This document shows, in pieces, positions 43,513 through 52,681 of a stretch of DNA of 64,000 nucleotides. Origin of the DNA: CAYNUJ01 sp964573255 (GTDB lineage: Bacteria; Bacteroidota; Ignavibacteria; Ignavibacteriales; Melioribacteraceae); contig CAZNJB010000016.1 of assembly GCA_964573255.1 (NCBI GenBank), forward strand, positions 9,656-73,655. Direction: 5' to 3'. Below the pieces are notes generated by a model. The model was not told the DNA's origin, searched no databases, and saw only the letters and a program-made list of their open reading frames with translations. Position numbers and translations under genes: made by a program. Each line of letters starts with the position of its first letter. The first letter of the stretch is position 1.

Positions 43513-45327
43513 TTAAGTTTCTCCTTCAATATTCACAAAATACATTTTCATTTTGCCTTTACCTTTTACCTCAATTTCTTCGCGTTCAATAAATTTAAAT
43601 TTATCTTTTACAATCTTGTACGTCGCTTCCGAAACAGTGATTTTCATCGGGTAGGAATAACTTTCCATTCTTGACGCAGTGTTAATCGTATCACCAAAAA
43701 CATCATAGATGTATTTTTTAGTTCCTACAATGCCGGCAATTACCGAACCCGAATGAATACCGATTCTCATTTCCCAAACAATAGTATCCAGATATTCAAG
43801 GCTTTTCTTATTTCGTTTATTTAAGTATTCAACTAATTCAATTGCAGATTTTATAATGTTTTCCGCATGATTCTTATCCTCTTTCGGTATACCACAAACC
43901 GCCAAATATGCATCACCAATTGTTTTTATTCGTTCACAGTGATTTTTTTTAACAATTTCATCAAATTCCGTAAACATATCATTCAGTTCCCCTATTAAAA
44001 GTCTTGGCGGTATTTTCGAACTTAATTCCGTAAAACCCACAAAATCCGTAAAAAGAATACTTACCTCTTTAAATAGGTTGGGGTCGGGTATTTTCCCGTA
44101 TTTTTCCAAATGCTTGACAATTTCTTCCGGTAAAATATTTAATAAAAGTTTTTTTGACTTTTCTTGTTCCTTTTCAATAACTATATTTTTTTCCAGCAGT
44201 TCAAGATTAATTTTTTGTGTTAATTCGTATTGGTCCTTTTCTTTTTTCTGCGCTTTTTTCTGATTGTATTTTGCTCTGGCAAATAGTATGGAAATAAACC
44301 CCAGTAATGATGATACAATAGCGTAGTTAGTCAGGAATTTTTTCATCTTTTTTTGTTTTTCAATTGCTAACCATTGCTGCGAAACAAAAGAGATGATTTT
44401 CCAAAAATATTCATTCTGCAATGATGCTTTTTTATTTGCGGTAAATGTTTCTTCAGAACCTGAATTCGATATTTGTCCTTCCCAAAGCGGATAAATTGTA
44501 GAGAAGGTAAACAGACCTTTATCGTCATATATCTGTCCCGATTCCGATGAAATAATCTTTTCCCAAACCGCCGGGAACATTTTCCCGAAAGTTAGGTCTT
44601 TCTTATTTTCATACATAAACCCCCATTCTTCTTCAGGCTTAATCCCGATGATATAATATCCACCGGAATTTACAAGTAAAGGTAGAGCGATATTTTTATT
44701 GGTTGATGTTATTTTAATATTATCAATTAGGTAGTTGCCCAAATAATTTAATATAAGTATTCCCCTTTTTTTGTCTTCCTTATCATAAACTGGTGTGGCA
44801 AACCTAATCATTGGTTTTATAGGTTGTTCAATTTTCCCCTGCTCAATATTCAGATCGAATGGCGAAACATATATTTCATGTTTTTTGAGTTTGAATGTAT
44901 CCTCAAAATAATATCGATTTGCTTTATACTGCAGTTTGCTATCCGGTACAATATACGGGTTTCCATTATTAAAATTCACCCGAACAATTTCCATTCCCGA
45001 TTCATCAATGTATCTTATTTGGTCATCTAACTTTTTATTTTTTGAAAAACCGACATATTCCTTCCCCAACTCTTCACGATGCTCTTTTGTATTTTTTTGC
45101 AGCAGTTTAATTAATTCATTTTGCTGTGCTAAATACATCAGATCGGAAAATATTTCATCAAAATCCTTTGTAATTGTTTTCAATTGTAAATCAACATTGA
45201 AATTTTCTGAATATTTCAAGGCGATTTCATCATTCTTATTTTCTAAATTAGATAGAAAACTTAATAAGACTAATGCAAGAAAAGCAAAAGGAATGAAGAT
45301 TATGAAAAAATATTTTAAATATTTCAT
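43513..45327 (-). CDS. Membrane class III adenylate cyclase with extracellular Cache-like sensor
   Basis: 604 residues. An N-terminal helix (about 7-25) and a second one (about 330-350) enclose a periplasmic domain of about 300 residues, likely a dCache fold. A coiled coil rich in Lys/Glu/Gln then leads to the class III catalytic domain (about 415-600). Metal-binding Asp are in LFTDFVGFT and KTIGDAYLA. The Lys of RIKTIGD and the Asp of YIYDVFGD are the adenine-selecting pair, so it should make cAMP. The transition-state residues NTASRM are present. It is a stand-alone gene and the ligand is unknown. Confidence 0.9.
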   Translation of the reverse strand: MKYLKYFFIIFIPFAFLALVLLSFLSNLENKNDEIALKYSENFNVDLQLKTITKDFDEIFSDLMYLAQQNELIKLLQKNTKEHREELGKEYVGFSKNKKLDDQIRYIDESGMEIVRVNFNNGNPYIVPDSKLQYKANRYYFEDTFKLKKHEIYVSPFDLNIEQGKIEQPIKPMIRFATPVYDKEDKKRGILILNYLGNYLIDNIKITSTNKNIALPLLVNSGGYYIIGIKPEEEWGFMYENKKDLTFGKMFPAVWEKIISSESGQIYDDKGLFTFSTIYPLWEGQISNSGSEETFTANKKASLQNEYFWKIISFVSQQWLAIEKQKKMKKFLTNYAIVSSLLGFISILFARAKYNQKKAQKKEKDQYELTQKINLELLEKNIVIEKEQEKSKKLLLNILPEEIVKHLEKYGKIPDPNLFKEVSILFTDFVGFTELSSKIPPRLLIGELNDMFTEFDEIVKKNHCERIKTIGDAYLAVCGIPKEDKNHAENIIKSAIELVEYLNKRNKKSLEYLDTIVWEMRIGIHSGSVIAGIVGTKKYIYDVFGDTINTASRMESYSYPMKITVSEATYKIVKDKFKFIEREEIEVKGKGKMKMYFVNIEGET

Positions 45328-45958
45328 TCTTACCTCTTTACAAGTAGAGGTGCTATTGAAAACTAAAACCAGTTAATAATTACCGGGATAATTTTAGAAT
45401 TCAATTAATATAAATGTTAACTTTGGGAAATTTTATCCGCTAACTCGGACAGGTATGGGAATAAAAAAATAGGAAATAGACTAAAACTTCTTACTCTTTT
45501 CGAGACATATTATTAAATCTATAACGGCAGATAAAATTGTGCTTCTCCGCATTTTGCGGGATAATTGCGAAACCTCTTTAGTAGCAACTTATTTGGGATT
45601 CCGGTATTTTGATTTCTGATCTATAATTTAATACGATTTCTATAAATATTTCTCAATGTGATTATCTTATTTGATTTATTCGTTTCCACTCTTTCGCTGC
45701 TCCAGATTCCTCCGCCGGTCAAATAAAGAGTTAAAATTGATAAAACAAATTCAATTTCACATTTCCTGATCTCTTTGTTTCAAGTTAAAGGAATTGTCCG
45801 GTAATGTCAAATTCCATTACGATAAGAAAGAGGAAGTATAAATAAGATATTTCACGTATAGTGACAACTGCACAATTTTATTATTTGTCAATTTGAGTTA
45901 AAGTGGGTTATTCATTTCTAATTCTTTGGTTAACATGAAATCTCGTATGTGGATTAAC
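45328..45958. other. 631-base region with no recognisable gene
   Basis: Neither strand has a credible open frame, and I see no tRNA, hairpin terminator or repeat array. It lies between the cyclase start and the end of the NlpC gene, so it should contain the cyclase promoter and an end for the deoB-sigma operon. I cannot point to either. Confidence 0.4.
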
Positions 45959-46663
45959 TCAATTATTAAACAATCCCTCAATTCTCCTTGCGCCGGCATA
46001 TCGCGTTTTCCAATATGTACTTTCTAAAGACGATACGGTAACTCCTTTGCTAACGCTGGAATGGACAAACAAATTGTTACCAACATAAATCCCCACATGA
46101 CCGGGAAATTTCTCCTTTGTGGTATCGAAATAAACCAAGTCACCGAATTTTAGATCACTTTTGGAACTTATTTTTATACCCTTTTGATATTGCTCGCTAG
46201 CAGTTCTCGGCAAAGAAAATCCAAGCGCTTTTTCGAACACGTGCTTCGTAAAGCCCGAACAATCGATTCCTTTCTTTGTCTCTCCGCCATATTGATACGG
46301 AGTGTTGAGGAAATCAATCACTTGAAAAATCACTTTTTCTCTCGCCGTAAGTGCAACTCCTAATTTTTTCAAATCGTTATACTTCGAAAGGAATTCTGAT
46401 GTGTTTACAGGATGATCTTCCACAGGTTCTTCGTCAAATTCTTTTGCCGGTAGGGATGCGATTTTTTCTTTTGCCGCGTCTTTGTCTTTATTCTTATTCG
46501 AAGAAAATCTAATAGAATTATCCCGATGTTTTTCGGTCTTAACAGACTTTCCGTACCTGCCTGAGTAAGATGATGGAGAACAGGAAGTGAGTAAAATCGT
46601 ATAAACTATACACACAAAGAATAAACAACTATACTTGATAAATTTATTAACCGAGATAACCAC
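45959..46663 (-). CDS. NlpC/P60-family cell-wall peptidase lipoprotein
   Basis: 234 residues from a GTG at 46663, which is preceded by AAGGAG and gives a proper lipoprotein signal (lipobox ILLTSC). The open frame continues upstream inside the sigma-factor gene, but that part is not signal-like. A basic linker (about 35-85) precedes the NlpC/P60 domain: catalytic Cys in GIDCSGFTKHVFE, His in FPGHVGIYVG and FVHSS. These cysteine peptidases cut peptidoglycan stem peptides. It overlaps the sigma-factor gene by 17 bases. Confidence 0.88.
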   Translation of the reverse strand: MVISVNKFIKYSCLFFVCIVYTILLTSCSPSSYSGRYGKSVKTEKHRDNSIRFSSNKNKDKDAAKEKIASLPAKEFDEEPVEDHPVNTSEFLSKYNDLKKLGVALTAREKVIFQVIDFLNTPYQYGGETKKGIDCSGFTKHVFEKALGFSLPRTASEQYQKGIKISSKSDLKFGDLVYFDTTKEKFPGHVGIYVGNNLFVHSSVSKGVTVSSLESTYWKTRYAGARRIEGLFNN

Positions 46664-47501
46664 GTAAATTCGAACTCCTTGCTGTAGTGCGTAATCTTCT
46701 GATTGCTTTTTCCTTAATTTGACGCACCCTCTCGCGTGTAAGCCCAAACCTCTCTCCTATCTCCTCTAAAGTCATAGCGTGATTCCCATCCAATCCGAAA
46801 TACATTCTCACAACATCCGCTTCTCTATTGGATAATGTTTTCAAAACTCTCTCAATTTCCTCGTGTAAGGATTTAATCATTAATTCCTGATCGGGGGATG
46901 GGTCATGCCGGTTTTCCAAAATATCCAGCAACCTGTTTTCCTCTCCGCTTGCAAACGGAGCGTCCATCGAAATATGCCTGCCGGCTTGTTTCATCGCATC
47001 TTGAACTTCTTTCAGTTCCATCTCCAATTCTTTTGCAAGCTCTTCAGCAGTAGGTTCTCTTTCAAATTCCTGTTCAAGCTTGGCATAAGTTTTACCAATT
47101 TTGTTCAGATCACCTACTTTATTTAATGGAAGTCTTACAATTCTCGATTGCTCTGCAAGAGCTTGTAAAATAGATTGACGCACCCACCATACTGCATAAG
47201 AAATAAATTTAAAACCTCGAGTTTCGTCGAAGCGCTCTGCAGCTTTCATTAAACCGAGATTACCTTCATTTATAAGATCGCCGAGAGAAAGTCCTTGATT
47301 CTGATACTGTTTCGCAACACTAACAACAAATCTTAAATTTGCCCGCACTAATTTATCCAAAGCTTCTCTATCGCCTTGCTTAATTTTTTTTGCAAGGTTA
47401 ATTTCTTCTTCAGCAGTAAGCAAGGGAACTTTGGCGATTTCATGAAGATACCTATCGAGAGATTGTGAATCCCGATGAGTGTAATTCTTTTGTATCTTCA
47501 A
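46647..47501 (-). CDS. rpoD: Primary RNA polymerase sigma factor, short Bacteroidota-type (SigA/RpoD)
   Basis: 284 residues starting with TTG after GAGGAG. Regions 1.2 (SLDRYLHEIAKVPLL), 2 (ANLRFVVSVAKQYQNQGLSLGDLINEGNLGLMKAAERFDETRGFKF... with YAVWWVRQSILQAL), 3 and 4 (TLEEIGERFGLTRERVRQIKEKAIRRLR) are complete. Region 1.1 and the non-conserved insert of E. coli RpoD are absent, as in Bacteroidota/Chlorobi primary factors. Nearly invariant sequence supports a housekeeping rather than alternative role. It follows two microcompartment vertex genes, an odd partnership. Confidence 0.93.
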   Translation of the reverse strand: MKIQKNYTHRDSQSLDRYLHEIAKVPLLTAEEEINLAKKIKQGDREALDKLVRANLRFVVSVAKQYQNQGLSLGDLINEGNLGLMKAAERFDETRGFKFISYAVWWVRQSILQALAEQSRIVRLPLNKVGDLNKIGKTYAKLEQEFEREPTAEELAKELEMELKEVQDAMKQAGRHISMDAPFASGEENRLLDILENRHDPSPDQELMIKSLHEEIERVLKTLSNREADVVRMYFGLDGNHAMTLEEIGERFGLTRERVRQIKEKAIRRLRTTARSSNLRGYLG

Positions 47502-47512
47502 TGATTACTCCT

Positions 47513-47785
47513 CTAATTTATTTCTGAATTGATTGAATCTACGATTCCCACAATTGCAGCATCAACCGGAGCCATATCAACATCCATCGGAATTACAGCT
47601 TCGCTGGAAGTAATATAGAACACGGTTTCTCCGGCACCCGCTCCGATTGTATCCACAGCAATAATCGGATCTCCTATATCTTCTCTTAATGAATTAATCG
47701 GTTGAACCAGCTGAAGCTTGTAACCTTTTACGGTCTCGTATTTTCTCGTAGCCCAAATATTTCCTATTACCCGCCCAAGCTGCAT
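47513..47785 (-). CDS. EutN/CcmL-family microcompartment vertex protein (second copy)
   Basis: 90 residues forming one EutN/CcmL domain: MQLGRVIGNIWATRKYETVKG, PIIAVDTIGAGAGETVFYITSS and VDAAIVGIVDSI. These proteins assemble as pentamers that cap the corners of bacterial microcompartment shells. It lies two bases after the first copy and 12 before the sigma-factor gene. No hexameric BMC shell gene is in the window. Confidence 0.93.
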   Translation of the reverse strand: MQLGRVIGNIWATRKYETVKGYKLQLVQPINSLREDIGDPIIAVDTIGAGAGETVFYITSSEAVIPMDVDMAPVDAAIVGIVDSINSEIN

Positions 47786-47787
47786 AA

Positions 47788-48078
47788 CTATTTTTGCTCT
47801 TCTTTTTTCTTGACGGATACATCAAGTTTATCGACGATAGCCATGATAACTGCGTCAACCGGTCGGTTCTTTGTAATTACTGTCTGCCTTGCAGAAGAAC
47901 CGGAAGCATATAAAACAACTTCTCCAACACCGGCGCCTACCGAATCAACGCATACTGTCGTACTTCCCTTGGGAGAATAATCCAAGTTAAGGTCCTCTAC
48001 TATCAAAAATTTCATTCCAACTAAATTTTCATCTTTGCGTGTTGACCAAACAGTTCCAATAACTTTACCAAGTTTCAT
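47788..48078 (-). CDS. EutN/CcmL-family microcompartment vertex protein (first copy)
   Basis: 96 residues with the same domain as its neighbour: MKLGKVIGTVWSTRKDENLVG, CVDSVGAGVGEVVLYASGSSAR and PVDAVIMAIVDKLDV. A charged KKKEEQK tail is added. A GAGGATAA ribosome site overlaps the end of the PIN gene. The two copies clearly differ in their middle loops, so they are old paralogues rather than a recent duplication. Confidence 0.93.
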   Translation of the reverse strand: MKLGKVIGTVWSTRKDENLVGMKFLIVEDLNLDYSPKGSTTVCVDSVGAGVGEVVLYASGSSARQTVITKNRPVDAVIMAIVDKLDVSVKKKEEQK

Positions 48079-48084
48079 TTATCC

Positions 48085-48471
48085 TCACAACTCTAAAGGT
48101 GAAATGATTTCTAAATCAGTTTTACTGTATTTAACTTTATCCGAAGTAATTATCGGCAATTTGTTTGTTTTAACTAATGATGCGATCATCGCATCCCGAA
48201 CACTATCTAATTTTCCATTCCATATTCCTGTTTGCAGCGCATATCTGGCGCTTAATCCCAGCACTTTTATTGCGTACAATAACTTATCTACAATTTCCTT
48301 TTCCTGTGAATTTGAAACTGAAAAATATAGCTCAGATGCATTAACAACTGATGTGAAGCAATCTCCTTTGCTCATTGCTTTTTCGAGATAGGATTGTGTT
48401 GATTTATCAGAATGAGTTAAGTGTTCAACCAATATGTCAGTTTCAATAAAATATTCTTTCCTATCTGGCAT
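48085..48471 (-). CDS. PIN-domain ribonuclease (VapC-like)
   Basis: 128 residues with the PIN acidic set: Asp in FIETDILVEHL, Glu in VVNASELYF, Asp in SVRDAMIASL and Asp in IITSDKVKY. VapC-type PIN proteins cut tRNA or rRNA and are usually blocked by a partner encoded just upstream. The gene there (48461-48757) overlaps by 11 bases. It could also be a non-toxin PIN protein tied to the operon. Confidence 0.8.
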   Translation of the reverse strand: MPDRKEYFIETDILVEHLTHSDKSTQSYLEKAMSKGDCFTSVVNASELYFSVSNSQEKEIVDKLLYAIKVLGLSARYALQTGIWNGKLDSVRDAMIASLVKTNKLPIITSDKVKYSKTDLEIISPLEL

Positions 48472-48757
48472 TTTTTAACCTATCTAAAAAATCTTTATCG
48501 TGAATCTCACCTTTTACGCTTAAAAAATCAAGTACAATATTTGCCGGGAGTCTTTGCATCTTTTCGATAGACAAGAACAATTCTTTATCAACATCAATAC
48601 TATTGAGATCATCATTGATGTTTTTATAAACGGAAACCAGAATTTTCCGGGAATTAATCTTTTTTAATTTCTCCCTTATTTCATCACTATATGAAATATA
48701 TCCCGCACGAAGATCAGCTTCAAATTCTTCCGCTAATATAAAATCGTCTTTATTCAT
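48461..48757 (-). CDS. Small protein paired with PIN gene (possible antitoxin)
   Basis: 98 residues, acidic and helical, with no recognised DNA-binding fold. LPANIVLDFLSVKGEIHDKDFLDRLK at the C-terminus could be the arm that covers the PIN active site. It overlaps the PIN gene by 11 bases and deoB by 8, so it is translated together with them. The antitoxin role is inferred from the gene order only. Confidence 0.55.
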   Translation of the reverse strand: MNKDDFILAEEFEADLRAGYISYSDEIREKLKKINSRKILVSVYKNINDDLNSIDVDKELFLSIEKMQRLPANIVLDFLSVKGEIHDKDFLDRLKNAR

Positions 48758-49913
48758 TCAAGAAACTCTTACCTTTCAAACTGTTATTTATTTCGAAAAA
48801 ATGACAAGCAGTTTGTGCCACATCGGCAAAGGTATTACGAACACCGAGATTCTTCCCCGGAATATTTTTTCTGTAAAAAAGAAGAGGAACGAATTCGCGT
48901 GAATGATCTGTTGAAGGAGTAGTAGGATCGTTTCCGTGATCGGCAGTAATAACAAGAGCATCGGATTCATCAAGTGAATCGAGTATTTCTGGTAATTTAT
49001 CATCGAATTCTTTCAATGCTTTATAAAATCCTTCGGGATCGTTTCTATGACCGTAATAAACATCGAAGTCAACTAAATTCACGAAGATAAAAGAATTGCT
49101 CTTGTTTTTAGCAGCGTCAATTATCTGGGCTATTCCTTCCAAATTCGATTTTGTTTTTCTTTTTTCTTTAATTCCCCTGTAACTAAATAAATCATTCACT
49201 TTACCGATTGCAATTGTCTCAATACCTTCAGAATAAAATAAATCCAGAACCGTATCTTCCGGCGGTTCAATGGAAAAATCTTTCCGATTTGTTGTTCTTG
49301 TATAATTACCAGAAGTGCCGACAAACGGGCGTGCGATTACTCTCCCAACGGAATGTTCACCCAGCAAAACTTCATTGCGTGCAATTTCACAAATTTCATA
49401 CAACCTTTCCAAGGGTATGACTTCTTCGTGAGCGGCTATTTGGAATACTGAATCTGCCGATGTATAAACAATTGGGAAACCGGTCTTTACATGCTCGTCT
49501 CCGAGTTCCTTAATTATTTCCGTACCGGATGCAGCTTTATTCCCCAGTATACCGCCTAAGCCGGTCTTTTCTAAAAATTTATCTATTACTTCTTTCGGAA
49601 AGCCGTTGGGATAATATGGAAAATCAAAATCGATTTTTAAGCCCCCTATTTCCCAGTGACCTGTTGTAGAATCCTTACCTTTAGATGCTTCTGACATCTT
49701 ACCAAAAGAAGCCAGCGGAGAATCTGCAGGTGGAACGCCTTTGATTTCCGTTATATTTCCCAGCCCCATCTTCTCTAAATTCGGTAATTTAATACCGTCA
49801 AGTACCCGGGCTATATTTACAAGTGTATTACTTCCTACATCTCCATAATTATCTGCATCGGGTAATTCACCGATACCTACACCATCTAGAACTATTATAA
49901 TGAAATTTTTCAT
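48750..49913 (-). CDS. deoB: Phosphopentomutase
   Basis: 387 residues of the alkaline-phosphatase superfamily: metal-site Asp in IVLDGVGIGELPDADNYGD at the start, phospho-acceptor Thr in GKDSTTGHWEI (about 87), and ITADHGNDPTTPSTDHSRE (about 325-343) with the remaining metal ligands. It interconverts ribose-1- and ribose-5-phosphate (and deoxy forms) in nucleoside salvage. AAGGAG lies before the ATG. It heads a run with the PIN pair, EutN/CcmL genes and sigma factor. Confidence 0.95.
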   Translation of the reverse strand: MKNFIIIVLDGVGIGELPDADNYGDVGSNTLVNIARVLDGIKLPNLEKMGLGNITEIKGVPPADSPLASFGKMSEASKGKDSTTGHWEIGGLKIDFDFPYYPNGFPKEVIDKFLEKTGLGGILGNKAASGTEIIKELGDEHVKTGFPIVYTSADSVFQIAAHEEVIPLERLYEICEIARNEVLLGEHSVGRVIARPFVGTSGNYTRTTNRKDFSIEPPEDTVLDLFYSEGIETIAIGKVNDLFSYRGIKEKRKTKSNLEGIAQIIDAAKNKSNSFIFVNLVDFDVYYGHRNDPEGFYKALKEFDDKLPEILDSLDESDALVITADHGNDPTTPSTDHSREFVPLLFYRKNIPGKNLGVRNTFADVAQTACHFFEINNSLKGKSFLNE

Positions 49914-49920
49914 AATCTCC

Positions 49921-51807
49921 TTAATTTACTCTTTTAACAGCATTACCGCCTTTTTCCAAGGCTTTATTCAATGCGAGTGTTGCATTTCTGATTACTTCTT
50001 CAGTAGAAGTTTTACCTGTGGTTGCCGCAACTCCGATACTCACGGTAAAAGTATTTTGTTTCGAAATTACCGCTATCGGTTTACGTGCAATTTTGATTCT
50101 TACTTTTTCTGCCCAAAGGAAAACATCCTGCACCACTTTATTAAAAAAGTGAATTGCAATCACGCGTTTTGAAAGTCGACCTACAAGAGTAAGTGACGGA
50201 AGTTCATCGGTTATCATTTTCTTTATTTCTGCCAACACTTTCGGGAACGGATCACCATCGAATAATGATTCTTGTTCCAAAAATTCATCTATATGTATTA
50301 AAGCCAATGAACCCGGCGCGTTTACGTTTTCCAATTTTAAAAGGTCTTTTTCAAGATTATCGATAAACGATTCAGAATTTAATAATCTTGTTTCGGGATC
50401 TACGGAAAGTAAATCTCTCAACACATTTTGATTTGAATGCGAATAAGCAATGTAAGAAAAAATCTTTATCGCATTCTTGAGAAATTTTATATCCGAATTA
50501 GTATAAAAAGATTTCTTCAAATTTTCGAAACAAAGAACACCAAAATTCTGGTCATCATAAACCAACGGAACGGCGAGGAATGAACCGTCAAAAGTAATAT
50601 CTTCGGTAGAAGAAAAACGTTGCTGCCGCTTGGTTCTGTCGGATGTATCTTCTATATATACGGGAATACCGCTTGATATTGCTTGACCGGCAAAAGAATT
50701 GCCCAATTCAATTTCCAATCCTTCGCCAACATATTTCAACGTTGTTTTATTGACAATTCTCGAAGTAACAAATTTTTTCTTAACGGTATCAAAATAGACA
50801 AAGGTAAACACATCCCAAGGCAAAAGATTTTTTACCGAATTTTCGATAGTATCGAAAAGTTCTTCAGGTTCTTCAAACTTTTTATCGATCGCTAATACAG
50901 ACAACAACGAATTTAATCTCTGCTCGGAAATCGATTCCGAATATTTTTCTTCGAAAAGAGAAATTAAAACTGATATAACTCTAACCAATCTACCGAGTGT
51001 CCAGGCTGTCTCCGGTCCGAATGCATCCGTGTCTTTCGAATCGAGAGCAAGAATACCTGTTAAATGTTTACCGTAAAAAAGAGGTACTCCGATAAAACTC
51101 TTAATTCCCTGAGGTGAATTATAATAACGGATTACATCAGGTTCAGCTGCAGGAGAAATATTCCTTATCCATTGCGGTTCTTCTGTTGTAATGATTTCGC
51201 TAAGTAAATCATTTTCCAAATCGAATTTTTGGCGTGTTAATGCCGAACTCGACGAAACAAAACGGTCTAATGTTATTTTCTGCTTTCTGCTATTGTACCA
51301 AAAGAAAAGTGCCGAATGAGCTAAGAAAGCATCTTTAGCAACATTTAATAATTTTTCAATTACGAATCCGAAATACTCGTCGTGACTTATATTCTGAGGA
51401 ATCTGTTCAGCAGCAATTTTAAAATAGTTTTCTTTCAAATCTTTGGGTCTGTAATCTATTTTTGCTGCCGGAGAAAGTGAAGGTTTATAATTATCGGCGG
51501 TAATAACTTCTAAATTTTTATTACCCGAAACTATTTCAAACCCCTCTCCCTCGTCAGTATCGTAATCAACATCCTCGCTCTCTGAAGGTAATTCTGAATA
51601 ATCGTTCTCTTCATTATATTCCGGCTCAGGAATCTTTTCTTCAAACTTTCTGGAATCCCTCAAAAAAATAATAAATCCAACGTAAATCACTAATATCAGC
51701 GTGGAGATAATTCGCAATGAAAAATCTTCTGTGAAAAAGGGGATCGCCGCTAATAAAGGGATCAATAAAAATATAATTATTCTTTTTCTGCTACGTCTAT
51801 CAAGCAT
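49921..51807 (-). CDS. Membrane GAF-GAF protein with degenerate GGDEF domain
   Basis: 628 residues. Two adjacent membrane helices at the N-terminus (about 8-26 and 31-48), an acidic linker (about 50-95), two GAF domains (about 130-285 and 305-450) and a C-terminal GGDEF-type fold (about 465-628). The GGDEF signature itself is replaced by GRLSKRVIAI, and the substrate Asp of 'D.D.FK' is IHIDEFLEQ. The catalytic half-site is missing, so it probably does not make c-di-GMP and may work as a binding or regulatory domain. Confidence 0.75.
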   Translation of the reverse strand: MLDRRSRKRIIIFLLIPLLAAIPFFTEDFSLRIISTLILVIYVGFIIFLRDSRKFEEKIPEPEYNEENDYSELPSESEDVDYDTDEGEGFEIVSGNKNLEVITADNYKPSLSPAAKIDYRPKDLKENYFKIAAEQIPQNISHDEYFGFVIEKLLNVAKDAFLAHSALFFWYNSRKQKITLDRFVSSSSALTRQKFDLENDLLSEIITTEEPQWIRNISPAAEPDVIRYYNSPQGIKSFIGVPLFYGKHLTGILALDSKDTDAFGPETAWTLGRLVRVISVLISLFEEKYSESISEQRLNSLLSVLAIDKKFEEPEELFDTIENSVKNLLPWDVFTFVYFDTVKKKFVTSRIVNKTTLKYVGEGLEIELGNSFAGQAISSGIPVYIEDTSDRTKRQQRFSSTEDITFDGSFLAVPLVYDDQNFGVLCFENLKKSFYTNSDIKFLKNAIKIFSYIAYSHSNQNVLRDLLSVDPETRLLNSESFIDNLEKDLLKLENVNAPGSLALIHIDEFLEQESLFDGDPFPKVLAEIKKMITDELPSLTLVGRLSKRVIAIHFFNKVVQDVFLWAEKVRIKIARKPIAVISKQNTFTVSIGVAATTGKTSTEEVIRNATLALNKALEKGGNAVKRVN

Positions 51808-52055
51808 TCAAATTCTTTATTATTCTCGTAAAAATCAATTATTAAAAATATATGCACTTAATCCAAAATGCAAGAAAACGCAATAATTAATAAGCTTTAA
51901 TCAAAACCTTCTATTTTAAGCCTTACAAATGAATGTCTTTTAGGAATAATTGCTTATCACAAAAAGTTAAATCCGTAAAAACTAAAAGTAAAAAATTGTT
52001 ATGCCCTGAATAAAGTTTACCTTTTTTAAGAAAGAAAAATATCGCCCAAAATTGT

Positions 52056-52646
52056 TTAAAATTTCACATTTAATTTTTGTGAGACACAACGTTTGATTTC
52101 TTTTTTACCAAAACCCTTCACCGCAGAATACAAAAATATATCTTCATTCAATTTAAAATCAGGGAAAATATTTTTCATTTCGTTAAGAGTTTTAGCTTTT
52201 TCCGATTGCTTTAACTTATCCACTTTAGTTAGAATTATTTTAAAATCGATATTATACTTAACTAAAAATTCATTCAACAATTCATCCAAATGTGTAGGTT
52301 TGTGCCTCGAATCAATCAAATGGAAAGCAAATAAAATTTCTTCCGAACCGGCTAAAAATTCAGTTATAGCTCTCTTCCATTTTAATTTTTCCGTTTTGGA
52401 GACCCTAGCAAATCCGAATCCGGGTAGATCAACTAAATAAAATTTATCAAGAACATTATAAAAATTTATAGTTCTTGTTTTTCCGGGAGAAGAACTTACC
52501 TTTGCCAAATCTTTTCTATTGAACAGAGAATTGATGAATGAAGATTTACCAACATTCGACCTTCCGCACAGAACAATCTCAGGAAGTTTAAGTTTAGGTT
52601 TATCACTAACTTTTATAATCGATTTTACAAATTTTATGGAATTCAT
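52056..52646 (-). CDS. engB: Ribosome-biogenesis GTP-binding protein EngB/YsxC
   Basis: 196 residues with the full G-domain set: G1 CGRSNVGKSSF (about 27-37), G2 SSPGKTRTINF, G3 LVDLPGFGFA, G4 LTKVDKL and G5 YSAVKG. The short insert after G3 and overall length are typical of EngB, a GTPase needed for large ribosomal subunit assembly. It stands 35 bases after the PEP-synthase-like gene. Confidence 0.95.
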   Translation of the reverse strand: MNSIKFVKSIIKVSDKPKLKLPEIVLCGRSNVGKSSFINSLFNRKDLAKVSSSPGKTRTINFYNVLDKFYLVDLPGFGFARVSKTEKLKWKRAITEFLAGSEEILFAFHLIDSRHKPTHLDELLNEFLVKYNIDFKIILTKVDKLKQSEKAKTLNEMKNIFPDFKLNEDIFLYSAVKGFGKKEIKRCVSQKLNVKF

Positions 52647-52681
52647 ACCGGAAATATAAATTAAAGAAATGAAAATTTAAC

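Noticed and set aside
46664..46747. Upstream extension of the NlpC/P60 frame inside the sigma-factor gene
   Set aside because: Adds a charged segment before the lipoprotein signal and has no better ribosome site than the GTG at 46663.
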